Origin: a virus
Direction: 5' to 3' (one strand)
IMG/VR virus record: IMGVR_UViG_3300037107_000006
Location: 1-29,466 of that record
Length of the DNA: 29,466 nt
Shown here: one piece after another, positions 22,234 through 29,466 of the stretch
Layout: each line of letters begins with the position of its first letter
Position numbering within the stretch: position 1 is the first letter of the stretch
Notes under the pieces: model-generated
Told to the model about the DNA's origin: nothing
The model's database searches: none
What the model saw: only the letters and a program-made list of their open reading frames with translations
Translations under genes and position numbers: made by a program

Positions 22234-23271
22234 ATGAGAAAAGAATTTGATAGTTTCTTGGATGAAGTAAGGAAGAGTTATGATTCAGAAGTAATAGTAA
22301 CAGCTAAATCAGAGTTAGATGTAATACCCACTGGAATTACTTCATTGGATGCTAGTATAGGAGTTGGTGGTATTCCTCGTGCTAGAATGACAGAGATATA
22401 TGGCCCAGAGGGGGCAGGAAAGACCACATTGGCATTAGGTATATGTAAACATGCTAATGAACAGGGACTCAAAGTACTATATATTGATATTGAGAATATG
22501 TTAGACTATGAGTATGCACACACTTTAGTAGGAGAATTAGATACAGATAGGTTTATTATTCTCCAACCAGATACAGGTGAAGATGCTCTAAAGTTAGCTA
22601 GAAAGGGAATTCAATCGGGTGAATTTGGTGTAGTTATCTTAGATTCTGTTGGAGCTATTGCACCAGATGAGGAGAAGAAGAAAGATATTGAAGATCAACA
22701 GTATGCGTTAGTTCCTAAGCTTATTACTAAGTTCCTTAGAATGGTAGCATATGATGTAAGGGTAAATAATGTAGCATTAGTATTTATTAATCAAGTACGA
22801 GATACAATTGGTTCTTATGTTAAGTCTTATTCTGTTCCTGGTGGACATGCACTCAAACATTTCTGTTCTGTCATTGTACAACTAAAGAAGGGTGAACAGA
22901 TTAAAGTAGGAAGTGGAGATGATGTAGCTATAGTTGGAATTAATGTATCCTTTACTGTAGTAAAGAATAAACTAGCTGCCCCATTTAGAAGTGCAGTAAT
23001 TCCATTGATGTTTGGTAAGGGTGTAGATGAATTAAGAGATTTGGTCTCATTTGCAGATATGATAGGTGTTTTACAGAAAGCAGGTTCATATTACAAATAT
23101 GGAGATGTGGTTTTGGGAAGAGGAATGGTAAATTCCATAGAATTCCTAAATGCAAACAAAGAGACTATTGACAACATTAAAAAGTCGTGCTATAATGTAA
23201 CAGTAACAGATAAACACGAATTGATTGACGAAGATGCAGAAAATCTTGAGAAAGGAGTAGAGGATGAATAG
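22234..23271 (+). CDS. RecA/UvsX-like recombinase, 345 aa
   Basis: Walker A GPEGAGKTT (about 57-65), IDIEN at the position of the RecA catalytic Glu, Walker B VVILDSVGA (about 133-141) and FINQVRDTIG before the DNA-binding loop are visible; PGGHALKH follows. The C-terminal tail is acidic, as in RecA. It would form filaments on ssDNA for strand exchange and recombination-dependent replication. GGGAG serves as ribosome-binding site within the end of the polymerase gene, only 3 nt separating the two. An apparent promoter lies within its last 110 bp. Confidence 0.92.
   Translation: MRKEFDSFLDEVRKSYDSEVIVTAKSELDVIPTGITSLDASIGVGGIPRARMTEIYGPEGAGKTTLALGICKHANEQGLKVLYIDIENMLDYEYAHTLVGELDTDRFIILQPDTGEDALKLARKGIQSGEFGVVILDSVGAIAPDEEKKKDIEDQQYALVPKLITKFLRMVAYDVRVNNVALVFINQVRDTIGSYVKSYSVPGGHALKHFCSVIVQLKKGEQIKVGSGDDVAIVGINVSFTVVKNKLAAPFRSAVIPLMFGKGVDELRDLVSFADMIGVLQKAGSYYKYGDVVLGRGMVNSIEFLNANKETIDNIKKSCYNVTVTDKHELIDEDAENLEKGVEDE
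23168..23196 (+). promoter_or_regulatory. Intragenic promoter in the recombinase gene
   Basis: TTGACA (23168-23173), 17-bp spacer, TGC-TATAAT (23191-23196) lies in coding sequence 68 bp before the next gene. All 12 consensus positions match, which is unlikely to be chance. It would boost the 98-aa protein and the ssDNA-binding protein. Confidence 0.6.
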
Positions 23272-23560
23272 AGGATTAGGAGTAGAGAGAACGTATCAGG
23301 TAGCTAATTTTGAGCCAATTAAATTTAGTGACTATATTAATGAGTTGCCCGATGAACTAGCATTCAATAATGAACTAGTAAATAGAATCAGATATTTGCA
23401 GTTTCTAAATATTGAAATGAGTTATAGAAATTATTTGTTATTGGCTAAGAGTGCCAACCAGATGCCTATTGCAGATGCTATGGCATTCTTAGAGGAAGAG
23501 AAAGCAACTACATTAGACGAAATAAAATCCATTATATTCAAGAAAGAAGAGGACAAATAA
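23264..23560 (+). CDS. Conserved hypothetical replication-arm protein, 98 aa
   Basis: Begins within the end of the recombinase gene (8-nt overlap); AGGAG is 6 nt before the ATG. The N-terminal part shows RTYQVANFEPIKFSDYI, reminiscent of a small phage family with a 'Y-NYE-I-F' beta motif near recombination and SSB genes. The rest is helical with acidic/Lys-rich ends. It lies between recombinase and SSB and may assist one of them; the function is unknown. Confidence 0.6.
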   Translation: MNRGLGVERTYQVANFEPIKFSDYINELPDELAFNNELVNRIRYLQFLNIEMSYRNYLLLAKSANQMPIADAMAFLEEEKATTLDEIKSIIFKKEEDK

Positions 23561-23561
23561 T

Positions 23562-24356
23562 ATGCCATTCGCAGATTTAGATGATAGAACCAGTTATGAA
23601 AGTAAATTTAAGAAGATGGAATTCATTGACTTATCAGCCTCGATGAATACAGTTCGTATCTTGGATGATAAACCCAATAAGACTTATACTCATTATGTTA
23701 GAGGTTCTTACATAGAGTGTATAGGTGAAGATTGTCCAGTATGCTCAAACAATAAGAAATTAATTGCAGAGAATCCTGACAATTTCAGAACTATTGGTGG
23801 ATATAGTGCAAAGTCAGAACGGTTTGTTGTTAATGTATTTGATAAGACTAATGTCAAACTTTGCTCCAAATGTGGACATGAGGTTAAGAAAGCAGGAGAA
23901 CAATATCCTTCTGCTTGCCCCAAATGTGGACAAATGATAACCACAATTGCAGAAAGTCCCTTGAATAAGGTTAAGATTCTAGCTAAAGGTAAAGACCTAT
24001 TCAATCAGTTCAATGTATTGGAAATGTCTACACTTGATGCTAATAAAGACCCTATGGGATTGCAGAACTTTGATATTACCTTATTTGTTACTGGTAGTGG
24101 TAGAGAAACTAAAATTATGGCTGTACCTCAACCAACTAGTGTTGATAAAGTTGAAGTAACTCCAGACATGTTGTTTGATACCACTAGGGCTACGTTAAAA
24201 CTCAAGGAAGATGAAATCAATGATTTGCTACGGGGTGTAGCAATCAAAGATATCTTAGTGGCTCGTAAGTCCAGTAAAGATGATAAACTAGAGTCAGAAA
24301 CTATTGTGACATCTGACGAAGTTAAAGCACAAGTCAATAGTTTATTCAATAAGTAA
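23562..24356 (+). CDS. gp32-like ssDNA-binding protein with zinc-binding insertion, 264 aa
   Basis: The N-terminal part has the family pattern of gp32-type SSBs: a short basic arm, then an OB-fold core with YIECIGEDCPVCSNN (C53, C58, C61). An extra zinc ribbon lies at C101-SK-C104 and C119-PK-C122 (KLCSKCG to ACPKCG). The core resumes with DLFNQF and DITLFVTGSG. The C terminus is helical but only moderately acidic. It coats ssDNA in replication, and its position next to recombinase and helicase genes agrees. GAGG lies 9 nt before the ATG. A perfect hairpin follows the gene. Confidence 0.8.
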   Translation: MPFADLDDRTSYESKFKKMEFIDLSASMNTVRILDDKPNKTYTHYVRGSYIECIGEDCPVCSNNKKLIAENPDNFRTIGGYSAKSERFVVNVFDKTNVKLCSKCGHEVKKAGEQYPSACPKCGQMITTIAESPLNKVKILAKGKDLFNQFNVLEMSTLDANKDPMGLQNFDITLFVTGSGRETKIMAVPQPTSVDKVEVTPDMLFDTTRATLKLKEDEINDLLRGVAIKDILVARKSSKDDKLESETIVTSDEVKAQVNSLFNK

Positions 24357-24385
24357 CTCATTTATGTAGTTGCTTACCAAATCTT

Positions 24386-24417
24386 ATATGAGAGGGAACC
24401 AATAAGCCCTCTCATAT
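24386..24417 (+). other. Perfect 11-bp hairpin after the SSB gene
   Basis: ATATGAGAGGG pairs with CCCTCTCATAT over a 10-nt loop. TACTCAGG follows, not a U-tract, so termination is doubtful; the next gene's AGG lies only 7 nt beyond. Same design as the hairpins around the capsid gene. Confidence 0.72.
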
Positions 24418-24430
24418 TACTCAGGTGAAT

Positions 24431-24811
24431 ATGGAAGACCTATTAAGTTATTATGCTAATAAATTAGACAAATCAGAAGACATACCAAGTTCATTAACTC
24501 AATTCTACTGTACTGCATTGAAGTTACAGAGTAATCGAGATATATTGATAATGTTCTCTAAATTAACTAGGATGTATGGTGGTAAGGTTGTATTCAAGGC
24601 CATAGTTGATGTCTATGATATGAAAGAGGTAGACCTAAATAATATTTATCCACTACTTACTTATTTCTGTAATAAAGGAACATCAGTTAATGATACCAGT
24701 TCGCCTAGTTTAGATTCAGTATTAAATGACAATTTAACTAAGATAGAAGAATTAAAGGAAGTAAAGTTGGTTATACCAAATCCATTTGAGGAGACTGATA
24801 GTGGCAGATAG
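24431..24811 (+). CDS. Hypothetical protein upstream of the helicase, 126 aa
   Basis: AGGTG lies just before ATG 24431; a GTG two codons earlier (24425) would use the same bases and is less likely. The protein is all-helical (MEDLLSYYANKL at the start; a core with IMFSKLTRMYGGKVVFKAI) with a low-complexity Ser/Asp stretch at about 85-100 and a Pro-containing acidic end. It overlaps the helicase gene by 11 nt. Size and place next to a DnaB helicase suggest a helicase loader or accessory, but no motif proves it. Confidence 0.6.
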   Translation: MEDLLSYYANKLDKSEDIPSSLTQFYCTALKLQSNRDILIMFSKLTRMYGGKVVFKAIVDVYDMKEVDLNNIYPLLTYFCNKGTSVNDTSSPSLDSVLNDNLTKIEELKEVKLVIPNPFEETDSGR

Positions 24812-26096
24812 AGAAGTTAAGATATTTCCGCAAGACTCAGAGACAGCCTTATTAAGTATATTGATAAAGTCTCCTGACTTGATTTACAATGTTACTAATC
24901 TTCGTTCTTATATGTTCAGTTCCACACCATATATAGCTTTATTCTCAACCATGAATGATTTGGTAGAACAGAAACTAGTTCCAGAATATCATTTGGTTCT
25001 AAATTATCTACGGTCTAAGAATAAGTTAGATACTGTAGGCGGTGAACAGACATTACAATATCTAAACTCCCAGAACTTTAATTCTAATAACATTAAGGAA
25101 TTTGAGAGACAAATTGAGAAGGCATATAAGTCTAGAGAATTAGTACAACTATTATCTTCTAGTACAAAGGGTGTAGTAGATGTAGATAATGTAGATGATA
25201 TCATGATCTCACTTAAGAATAGTATAGATAAGTTAAGTGATGTATCCGGTGGTGATATCACTGAAAGTCTAACTTCTATACTAGAGAGTTCTTATAAGGT
25301 AATTGTTGACAGGATAGACCATCCTGGGGAAGTAGGTACATCATTTGGTATAAGAGACGTAGATAAAACATTTGGTGGTATAGCTGCTGGGGAGTTATGG
25401 GTCATAGCTGCTAGACCCAGTATGGGAAAGTCAGCAATGGTATGTAATTCTGCTCTAGGTACAGCTAAGCAGGGTAATCCAGTATTATTGTTTTCATTGG
25501 AAATGCGTAAGCAGGCTATAGTAGAAAGGTTATTATCAATAGAAACTGGAGTACCAATAACAGATATTAGATTAGGTACTATGAGTCAGTTACAGGTAAA
25601 TAAATTGGGAGATAAGACTAAGGAGTTAAGAGATTTACCAATCTATATTGATTGTAATTTCAATATGAATCTTAATTACATTTTATCAACTATTAGGAAG
25701 TATAAGAAACATCATGATGTCAAGGTAGTATACATTGATTATATTCAGTTACTATCTGAAAGGGATGAAGACCAGACAGCAGAACTAGGTAGAATATCTC
25801 GTAATCTAAAGTTACTAGCTGGAGAATTAGGGATTGGCATAATAATGTTATCTCAACTAAACCGATTAGTAGAAATGAGAGACGATAAGAGACCAATTCT
25901 GTCTGATTTAAGACAATCGGGTAATCTGGAGGAAGATGCAGATTTAGCAGTATTCTTATATAGGGATGACCTTTATCATAAAGACTCTAAAGAGAAGAAT
26001 ACTATGGAGTTTATTATAAGAAAGAATAGAAATGGCCCAATAGGTACTTTGAATCTGAAATTTGTACCAGATACTAATAAGATAAGTGGACAATAA
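24801..26096 (+). CDS. dnaB: DnaB-type replicative helicase, 431 aa
   Basis: N-terminal helical domain (about 1-150), linker, then RecA-like ATPase: Walker A ARPSMGKSAM (about 204-213), SLEMRKQ, Walker B VVYIDYIQLL (about 309-318), IIMLSQLNR and DLRQSGNLEEDAD, all hallmarks of DnaB. The start is GTG 24801, with GAGGAG 7 nt upstream; a TTG at 24786 would lie before this site. It would unwind DNA at the fork together with the polymerase and SSB encoded nearby. No primase is seen in the window; none of the domains here resembles one. Confidence 0.93.
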   Translation: MADREVKIFPQDSETALLSILIKSPDLIYNVTNLRSYMFSSTPYIALFSTMNDLVEQKLVPEYHLVLNYLRSKNKLDTVGGEQTLQYLNSQNFNSNNIKEFERQIEKAYKSRELVQLLSSSTKGVVDVDNVDDIMISLKNSIDKLSDVSGGDITESLTSILESSYKVIVDRIDHPGEVGTSFGIRDVDKTFGGIAAGELWVIAARPSMGKSAMVCNSALGTAKQGNPVLLFSLEMRKQAIVERLLSIETGVPITDIRLGTMSQLQVNKLGDKTKELRDLPIYIDCNFNMNLNYILSTIRKYKKHHDVKVVYIDYIQLLSERDEDQTAELGRISRNLKLLAGELGIGIIMLSQLNRLVEMRDDKRPILSDLRQSGNLEEDADLAVFLYRDDLYHKDSKEKNTMEFIIRKNRNGPIGTLNLKFVPDTNKISGQ

Positions 26097-26097
26097 T

Positions 26098-26556
26098 ATG
26101 GGAACCAATAAGAGTAAGGTTAAGGGATCAAGATTTGAACATGATGCTGTAGAGATATTAACACAACTAGTAAGTGGTTCTAAGTTTAAGAGGATACCAG
26201 GTTCAGGAGCAATTGGAACTACATTAGGTGAATCTCTGTTGACTGGTGATATTGTAGGAATAATTGATAACTATCCACAGAGATTCAAGGGAGAATGTAA
26301 GGTAGGGTATAATTCCTCTACTAATAAAGAAGTTAAACAGTTTACTCTGAAGAAGGAATGGTTAGATAAAATATTCAATGAGGCACAGGGAACGTATTCA
26401 TTACCTTTCCTAATAGGTAAATTTGACAATGCTCGTGCTGGAACCAAAGTATTTGTAGTATTAGATGTTGAAGTATTTGCAGAGTTAATAAACAAATACA
26501 CAGACCTACAGAAAGGATTAATAGATAGTGAGAAATTGACTATTGACAAATCCTAA
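26098..26556 (+). CDS. Resolvase-like PD-(D/E)XK nuclease, 152 aa
   Basis: Arrangement typical of Holliday-junction-resolvase-like nucleases: KGSRFEHD (E14) in the first helix, then G50-D51-I and later G65-E66-C-K68, the PD-(D/E)XK core. Basic residues surround the motif. ATG 26098 follows the helicase stop directly; a GTG at 26086 would overlap it. It may resolve recombination or replication junctions before packaging. A promoter is embedded in its last codons. Substrate specificity is inferred from family resemblance. Confidence 0.72.
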   Translation: MGTNKSKVKGSRFEHDAVEILTQLVSGSKFKRIPGSGAIGTTLGESLLTGDIVGIIDNYPQRFKGECKVGYNSSTNKEVKQFTLKKEWLDKIFNEAQGTYSLPFLIGKFDNARAGTKVFVVLDVEVFAELINKYTDLQKGLIDSEKLTIDKS

Positions 26557-26570
26557 AATAGTGGTATAAT
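26543..26570 (+). promoter_or_regulatory. Plus-strand promoter ahead of the nuclease/HTH block
   Basis: TTGACA (26543-26548), 16-bp spacer, TGG-TATAAT (26565-26570), followed by a short leader to the ATG at 26593. Overlaps the end of the resolvase gene. Confidence 0.75.
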
Positions 26571-26592
26571 ATATACAAGAAAGGAAGATAAA

Positions 26593-26943
26593 ATGGCAAT
26601 AAATATACCAGATTATGACGACCAATTAAAGTTGGCTACGGAGATTAGAAATCTTTTGTATAAGAAAATGATGTTAGATATTGAAATCAAGGCAGAAGAA
26701 TCTAATGTAACCAGAACAATGACTACGGAAGAGAAATATTATTCTAATGGTAAAGTACCATCAATGAATTATATTGAGAATACTTTCCAGTATACAGGAT
26801 TCACTGGTGAACTCTTGGCTAAGAGACAAGAACTAGCAGAAGTAATTTCCTCACTAGAGGAAGCCAGAACTAAATTTGAAATATACAAGATGCAGTTGGA
26901 TTTATATCGAACTGAGTCAGCTAATCAGAGACTAACTTCATAA
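26593..26943 (+). CDS. Coiled-coil hypothetical protein, 116 aa
   Basis: First gene after its own promoter, with AGGAAG before the ATG. Two long helices (about 8-40 and 76-112) are separated by a Gly/Thr/Tyr-rich loop (YSNGKVPSMNYIENTFQYTGFTG in part), suggesting a helical hairpin. There is no catalytic motif. Its stop overlaps the start of the next nuclease gene (TAATG), so the two are coupled and may act together. Confidence 0.65.
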   Translation: MAINIPDYDDQLKLATEIRNLLYKKMMLDIEIKAEESNVTRTMTTEEKYYSNGKVPSMNYIENTFQYTGFTGELLAKRQELAEVISSLEEARTKFEIYKMQLDLYRTESANQRLTS

Positions 26944-27641
26944 TGATATATTTGTCAGCTAGTTCAATAAAAGATTTTAATATTTGTAGCCAAAGATATT
27001 ATTATAGAATAAATAGTCATGGAATTTCAATTAAGACTGATGGTATGAAATTAGGTAGTGCAGTACATAAGGCTTTAGAGTTATCATGGAATAAGGATAA
27101 GACTAAGTTATTTAATCAAGCAGTTAAATTTTATCTTGAAGAAGAAGGCACTAATGACATTAAACTCAATGATAAGATTAAAACATGTATAGATAATTAC
27201 TCTAACTATTATAAACCATTACTTACTACCAAAGATGAATTAGAGAAGGACTTTAAATTTAAGTTTAATGATATATACATTGTAGGTAGAATTGATAGAA
27301 TAATTCCTAGTTCTGGGATATTGATAGATTGGAAGACATCTTTCCGTGACCCTTGGACTATAGACGATGACCCACAATTTTTATTGTATAAATATGCTTA
27401 CTATAGGTTATATAATAAATATCCTAATAGAGTTTTATACATTAACTTGTTCTCTAATAAGATGATGGGTCTGGATGATGATGGTACTAATTACGATAAA
27501 TTACTGAATGTAGATATACCAACTATGGTAAACAAGATAAGTAAGAATAAGTTTTCTAGAGAGGGATTGGAGAAGAAAAATGTATGTAAATCTTGTCAAT
27601 TCAGAGAGATATGTTTCGAGGATGGAGGAATCAATAAATAA
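26943..27641 (+). CDS. RecB/Cas4-like PD-(D/E)XK nuclease with Fe-S cysteines, 232 aa
   Basis: SASSIKDFNICSQRYYY with C15 near the N terminus, GSAVHKALE (H42), VGRIDRI (D118), ILIDWKTS (D129, K131), the QFLLYKYAY helix (Q145) and a C-terminal C215-KS-C218-QFREI-C224 are visible. This is the layout of AddB/Cas4-type nucleases with an iron-sulphur cluster. It would be an exonuclease processing DNA ends. It is not a CRISPR component: no array or other cas gene is in the window. Coupled to the upstream coiled-coil gene. Confidence 0.85.
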   Translation: MIYLSASSIKDFNICSQRYYYRINSHGISIKTDGMKLGSAVHKALELSWNKDKTKLFNQAVKFYLEEEGTNDIKLNDKIKTCIDNYSNYYKPLLTTKDELEKDFKFKFNDIYIVGRIDRIIPSSGILIDWKTSFRDPWTIDDDPQFLLYKYAYYRLYNKYPNRVLYINLFSNKMMGLDDDGTNYDKLLNVDIPTMVNKISKNKFSREGLEKKNVCKSCQFREICFEDGGINK

Positions 27642-27643
27642 TT

Positions 27644-28090
27644 ATGGGATGGTATGTGGAAATTTTGTTATTAAACAGGGAGTTAATACGAGCTAAAGAA
27701 GACATTGACTCTGATGCATATATAGACTTGATACAGGTAGAAAGAACTTTGGATTCATTTAGTAATAATAAGACAATAACACCTAATGAATTACGAGTAC
27801 TTAATACCGTATTGAATACACCAAATTTCTTTTATGCAGAGAAAGAACTAGGTATGGATAGAGATACTGTATCTAAGATATTTAGAGTAGTATGTGATAG
27901 GGTGTCTTATAAATTGGGAGACTATTTCACTGATGAAGGATATATAGACTATATGGCAGATAAATATAATCTATCTTGTAATCAGGCAAATAAACTCAGT
28001 GAGTATATGAATTCCAAATATAGATATAGACTTGGTAGAAGAATATTTGAAGATACACAGTTAGAAGTTAATCCATTAAGTTATCAATAG
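27644..28090 (+). CDS. Helix-turn-helix protein, possible transcription regulator, 148 aa
   Basis: A sigma-region-4-like or LuxR-like helical stretch is seen: NELRVLNTVLNTPNFFYAE, then ELGMDRDTVSKIFRVVCDR, which reads as turn and recognition helix. The rest is helical, with a further helical pair near the C terminus (LSCNQANKLSEYMNSKY). The nearest GGAGG is about 15 nt before the ATG, unusually far, so coupling to the upstream nuclease gene is likely. It is the best HTH candidate in the window for switching on the ATTCCGCTATAA promoters; this is inference. Confidence 0.6.
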   Translation: MGWYVEILLLNRELIRAKEDIDSDAYIDLIQVERTLDSFSNNKTITPNELRVLNTVLNTPNFFYAEKELGMDRDTVSKIFRVVCDRVSYKLGDYFTDEGYIDYMADKYNLSCNQANKLSEYMNSKYRYRLGRRIFEDTQLEVNPLSYQ

Positions 28091-28108
28091 AAATTTAGGA
28101 GATAAACT

Positions 28109-29065
28109 TTGAATAGAGAAACATTTGATGATTGTTATAAACACTACTTGGCAGACTATAGTTTAGGAGAAACCCTAAAGTCATTGGCTGTTAAGTGGAA
28201 ATATAAGAGTGGTGAACACTTACGTTGGGAAATGAAAGCAGAACGAATTAGGAGAGGAATTCCTCCCAAGGGTCAGACACCAGTAGTAATTCCTCATGCT
28301 AAATTAAATGTAGCAGTTCTTGATATAGAAACTTTACCCATGATATACTTTGGGTGGGGTATATGGGATCAAAATATAGGAATAAACCAGATAATTGCAG
28401 GTACTTGTCTATTAGCTTGGGCAGGAAAGGTACTGAATAGTTCTGAGATTCATTCTGATGTATTGACTCCTTCTGAGGCTATACTCAGGAATCCTGCGAG
28501 AATTGCACGAAGTTGTTGGGAATTTCTATCAGATAAAGATGCAATCATAGGTCATAATATACAATCATTTGATATGAAGTTGTTGAACCTGGCTTTCTTA
28601 CAATATGGACTACCTCCATTGAAATTCATATTAATAGATACCTATTTGATTGCTAAACAGAGTTTCAGATTTGATAGTAATAAGATGGAGTATATAAATA
28701 ATTTGTTAGGTATAAGGAACAAAATTGAACATGAAGGTTTTCCATTATGGAGAAAGTGTAATGAGGGCGATGTACAGGCATTGGCTGAAATGAGTAACTA
28801 TAATTGTGGTGATGTCTTAAGTAGTGAAGATTTATACTATAGAATTAGACCATATGTTAGAAACTTTAATGTAGCATTGTATAATGAAATAAATACTTAT
28901 CAATGTCCTGTCTGTGGTAGTGAGAAAGTCCATACCGAAGGGTTGTACTATTCACCTAAGGGCAAATGGGAATCTGTAAGATGTGAACATTGTGGTTGTC
29001 TGTCTCGCAAAGGTGAAAACTTATTGAGTAAAGATAAGAAGAAAGTAATTTTGACGAATTCTTAA
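28109..29065 (+). CDS. DnaQ-like 3'-5' exonuclease with N-terminal HTH and C-terminal zinc ribbon, 318 aa
   Basis: DEDDy pattern: D72-I-E74 in AVLDIETLP, D155 in GHNIQSFDMKLL, and Y231-NCG-D235. Residues 1-50 look like a homeodomain/HTH fold (YSLGETLKSLAVKWKYKSG). C266-PV-C269 and C292-EH-C295 form a zinc ribbon near the end. The start is TTG, with AGGAG 7-8 nt upstream. A second exonuclease besides that of the polymerase may act in repair or RNA/DNA end trimming. The three-part build implies binding of a specific nucleic-acid structure. Confidence 0.78.
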   Translation: MNRETFDDCYKHYLADYSLGETLKSLAVKWKYKSGEHLRWEMKAERIRRGIPPKGQTPVVIPHAKLNVAVLDIETLPMIYFGWGIWDQNIGINQIIAGTCLLAWAGKVLNSSEIHSDVLTPSEAILRNPARIARSCWEFLSDKDAIIGHNIQSFDMKLLNLAFLQYGLPPLKFILIDTYLIAKQSFRFDSNKMEYINNLLGIRNKIEHEGFPLWRKCNEGDVQALAEMSNYNCGDVLSSEDLYYRIRPYVRNFNVALYNEINTYQCPVCGSEKVHTEGLYYSPKGKWESVRCEHCGCLSRKGENLLSKDKKKVILTNS

Positions 29066-29073
29066 ATTGGGTA

Positions 29074-29102
29074 TTGACAACAGAAAATTAGAGTGGTATA
29101 AT
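29074..29102 (+). promoter_or_regulatory. Plus-strand promoter ahead of the last small genes
   Basis: TTGACA (29074-29079), 17-bp spacer, TGG-TATAAT (29097-29102), followed by a leader of about 40 nt before AAAGGAG and ATG 29151. It directs the right-edge genes. Confidence 0.78.
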
Positions 29103-29150
29103 ATATCTGTAATCAAGAAATACCACTCTGAAATTCTAAAGGAGATAGAT

Positions 29151-29426
29151 ATGATTAAAATTATTAATACTGTAACGCAGACGGCAACATTTAAGGACGG
29201 AGTTTGGGAAGCATTATTGGAAGCAAATATGTGTATGAAAGAGAATGAAGAATCTACTATGGAAGAATTTCCATATTCCGTGAAAACTTTAGACACTAAT
29301 TTAGAGAGAGCTATGGATGTATTAGTTAGAGCTAAGAACAGACACTATAAACAAGTAGCAACTAACCGTGTATCTCTTGAATTAGAGAAGGGTAAACGTA
29401 ATGCCATCTCGAATACAAGTATCTAA
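29151..29426 (+). CDS. Small hypothetical protein, 91 aa
   Basis: The frame is open further upstream, but the promoter at 29074-29102 lies inside that extension, so translation must start at ATG 29151, which has AAAGGAG 6 nt upstream. The protein opens MIKIINTVTQTATFKDGVW; the rest is helical and charged (NLERAMDVLVRAKNRH), with a basic tail. No family recognised. Having its own strong promoter, it is probably made early. Confidence 0.6.
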   Translation: MIKIINTVTQTATFKDGVWEALLEANMCMKENEESTMEEFPYSVKTLDTNLERAMDVLVRAKNRHYKQVATNRVSLELEKGKRNAISNTSI

Positions 29427-29466
29427 GATACCAAGTATGAACCTGATTATAATCAAGCAAGATGGT
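29401..29466 (+). CDS. Start of a further small gene (3' end beyond window)
   Basis: ATG at 29401 with AAGGG 8 nt upstream opens a frame that runs to the end of the window (22 codons, MPSRIQVSKIPSMN at the start). It overlaps the end of the preceding gene by 26 nt, like other pairs here. Too short to classify. Confidence 0.45.
   Translation, partial: MPSRIQVSKIPSMNLIIIKQDG

Noticed and set aside
26943-27641. Cas4-like nuclease as part of a CRISPR system
   Set aside because: No array and no other cas gene nearby; such nucleases are frequent in phage replication arms.
29021-29296. Minus-strand frame of 91 codons at the right end
   Set aside because: Antisense to the exonuclease end, a strong plus-strand promoter and the 91-aa gene; no ribosome site.

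Overview
The window is part of the genome of a tailed double-stranded DNA phage (Caudoviricetes). It is visibly AT-rich. Shine-Dalgarno sequences are strong (AGGAG or GGAGG types), GTG and TTG starts are frequent, and promoters of the type TTGACA - 16/17 bp - TGnTATAAT are near-consensus. This fits a low-GC, Firmicutes-like host, but the host itself cannot be read from the sequence. I saw no integrase, repressor, lysis gene, tRNA or CRISPR array here.

The layout is bipartite and divergent around a control region at about 19.77-20.33 kb. Everything to its left is on the minus strand and is the packaging/morphogenesis arm. In transcription order it holds: a cluster of very small zinc-ribbon proteins (19.77-18.92 kb); a possible small terminase; a sugar module (GT-A/methyltransferase fusion, NAD-dependent epimerase, GT-B glycosyltransferase); another small Zn protein; the large terminase, interrupted by a 405-residue LAGLIDADG intein; portal; a prohead protease with an in-frame internal start for a scaffold; a probable decoration protein; major capsid protein; small head or fibre-associated proteins; a 701-aa glycine-rich and repeat fibre protein; head-tail connector proteins with a second glycosyltransferase among them; and neck genes running off the left edge.

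Everything to the right is on the plus strand and is the replication/recombination arm: family A DNA polymerase, RecA/UvsX-like recombinase, a small conserved protein, a Zn-containing ssDNA-binding protein, a possible helicase-loader-sized protein, DnaB-type helicase, a resolvase-like nuclease, a coiled-coil protein, a PD-(D/E)XK nuclease with a likely Fe-S cluster, an HTH protein, and a DnaQ-like exonuclease with HTH and Zn ribbon. Two further small genes follow, one cut by the right edge.

The regulatory picture is the most informative part. Seven near-consensus sigma-70/A-type promoters are visible, six on the plus strand and one on the minus strand, and they probably serve early genes. Two sites on the minus strand, ahead of the two big late blocks, instead share ATTCCGCTATAA at an identical distance from a TATAATTA box. 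I infer a late promoter class that needs a phage activator. Perfect 9-11 bp hairpins without U-tracts sit around the capsid gene, behind the SSB gene and ahead of the protease, which suggests RNA processing or stabilisation rather than termination. The glycosyltransferases embedded in the virion genes, beside a Ser/Asn/Gln-rich repeat fibre, suggest virion glycosylation; this is inference only.
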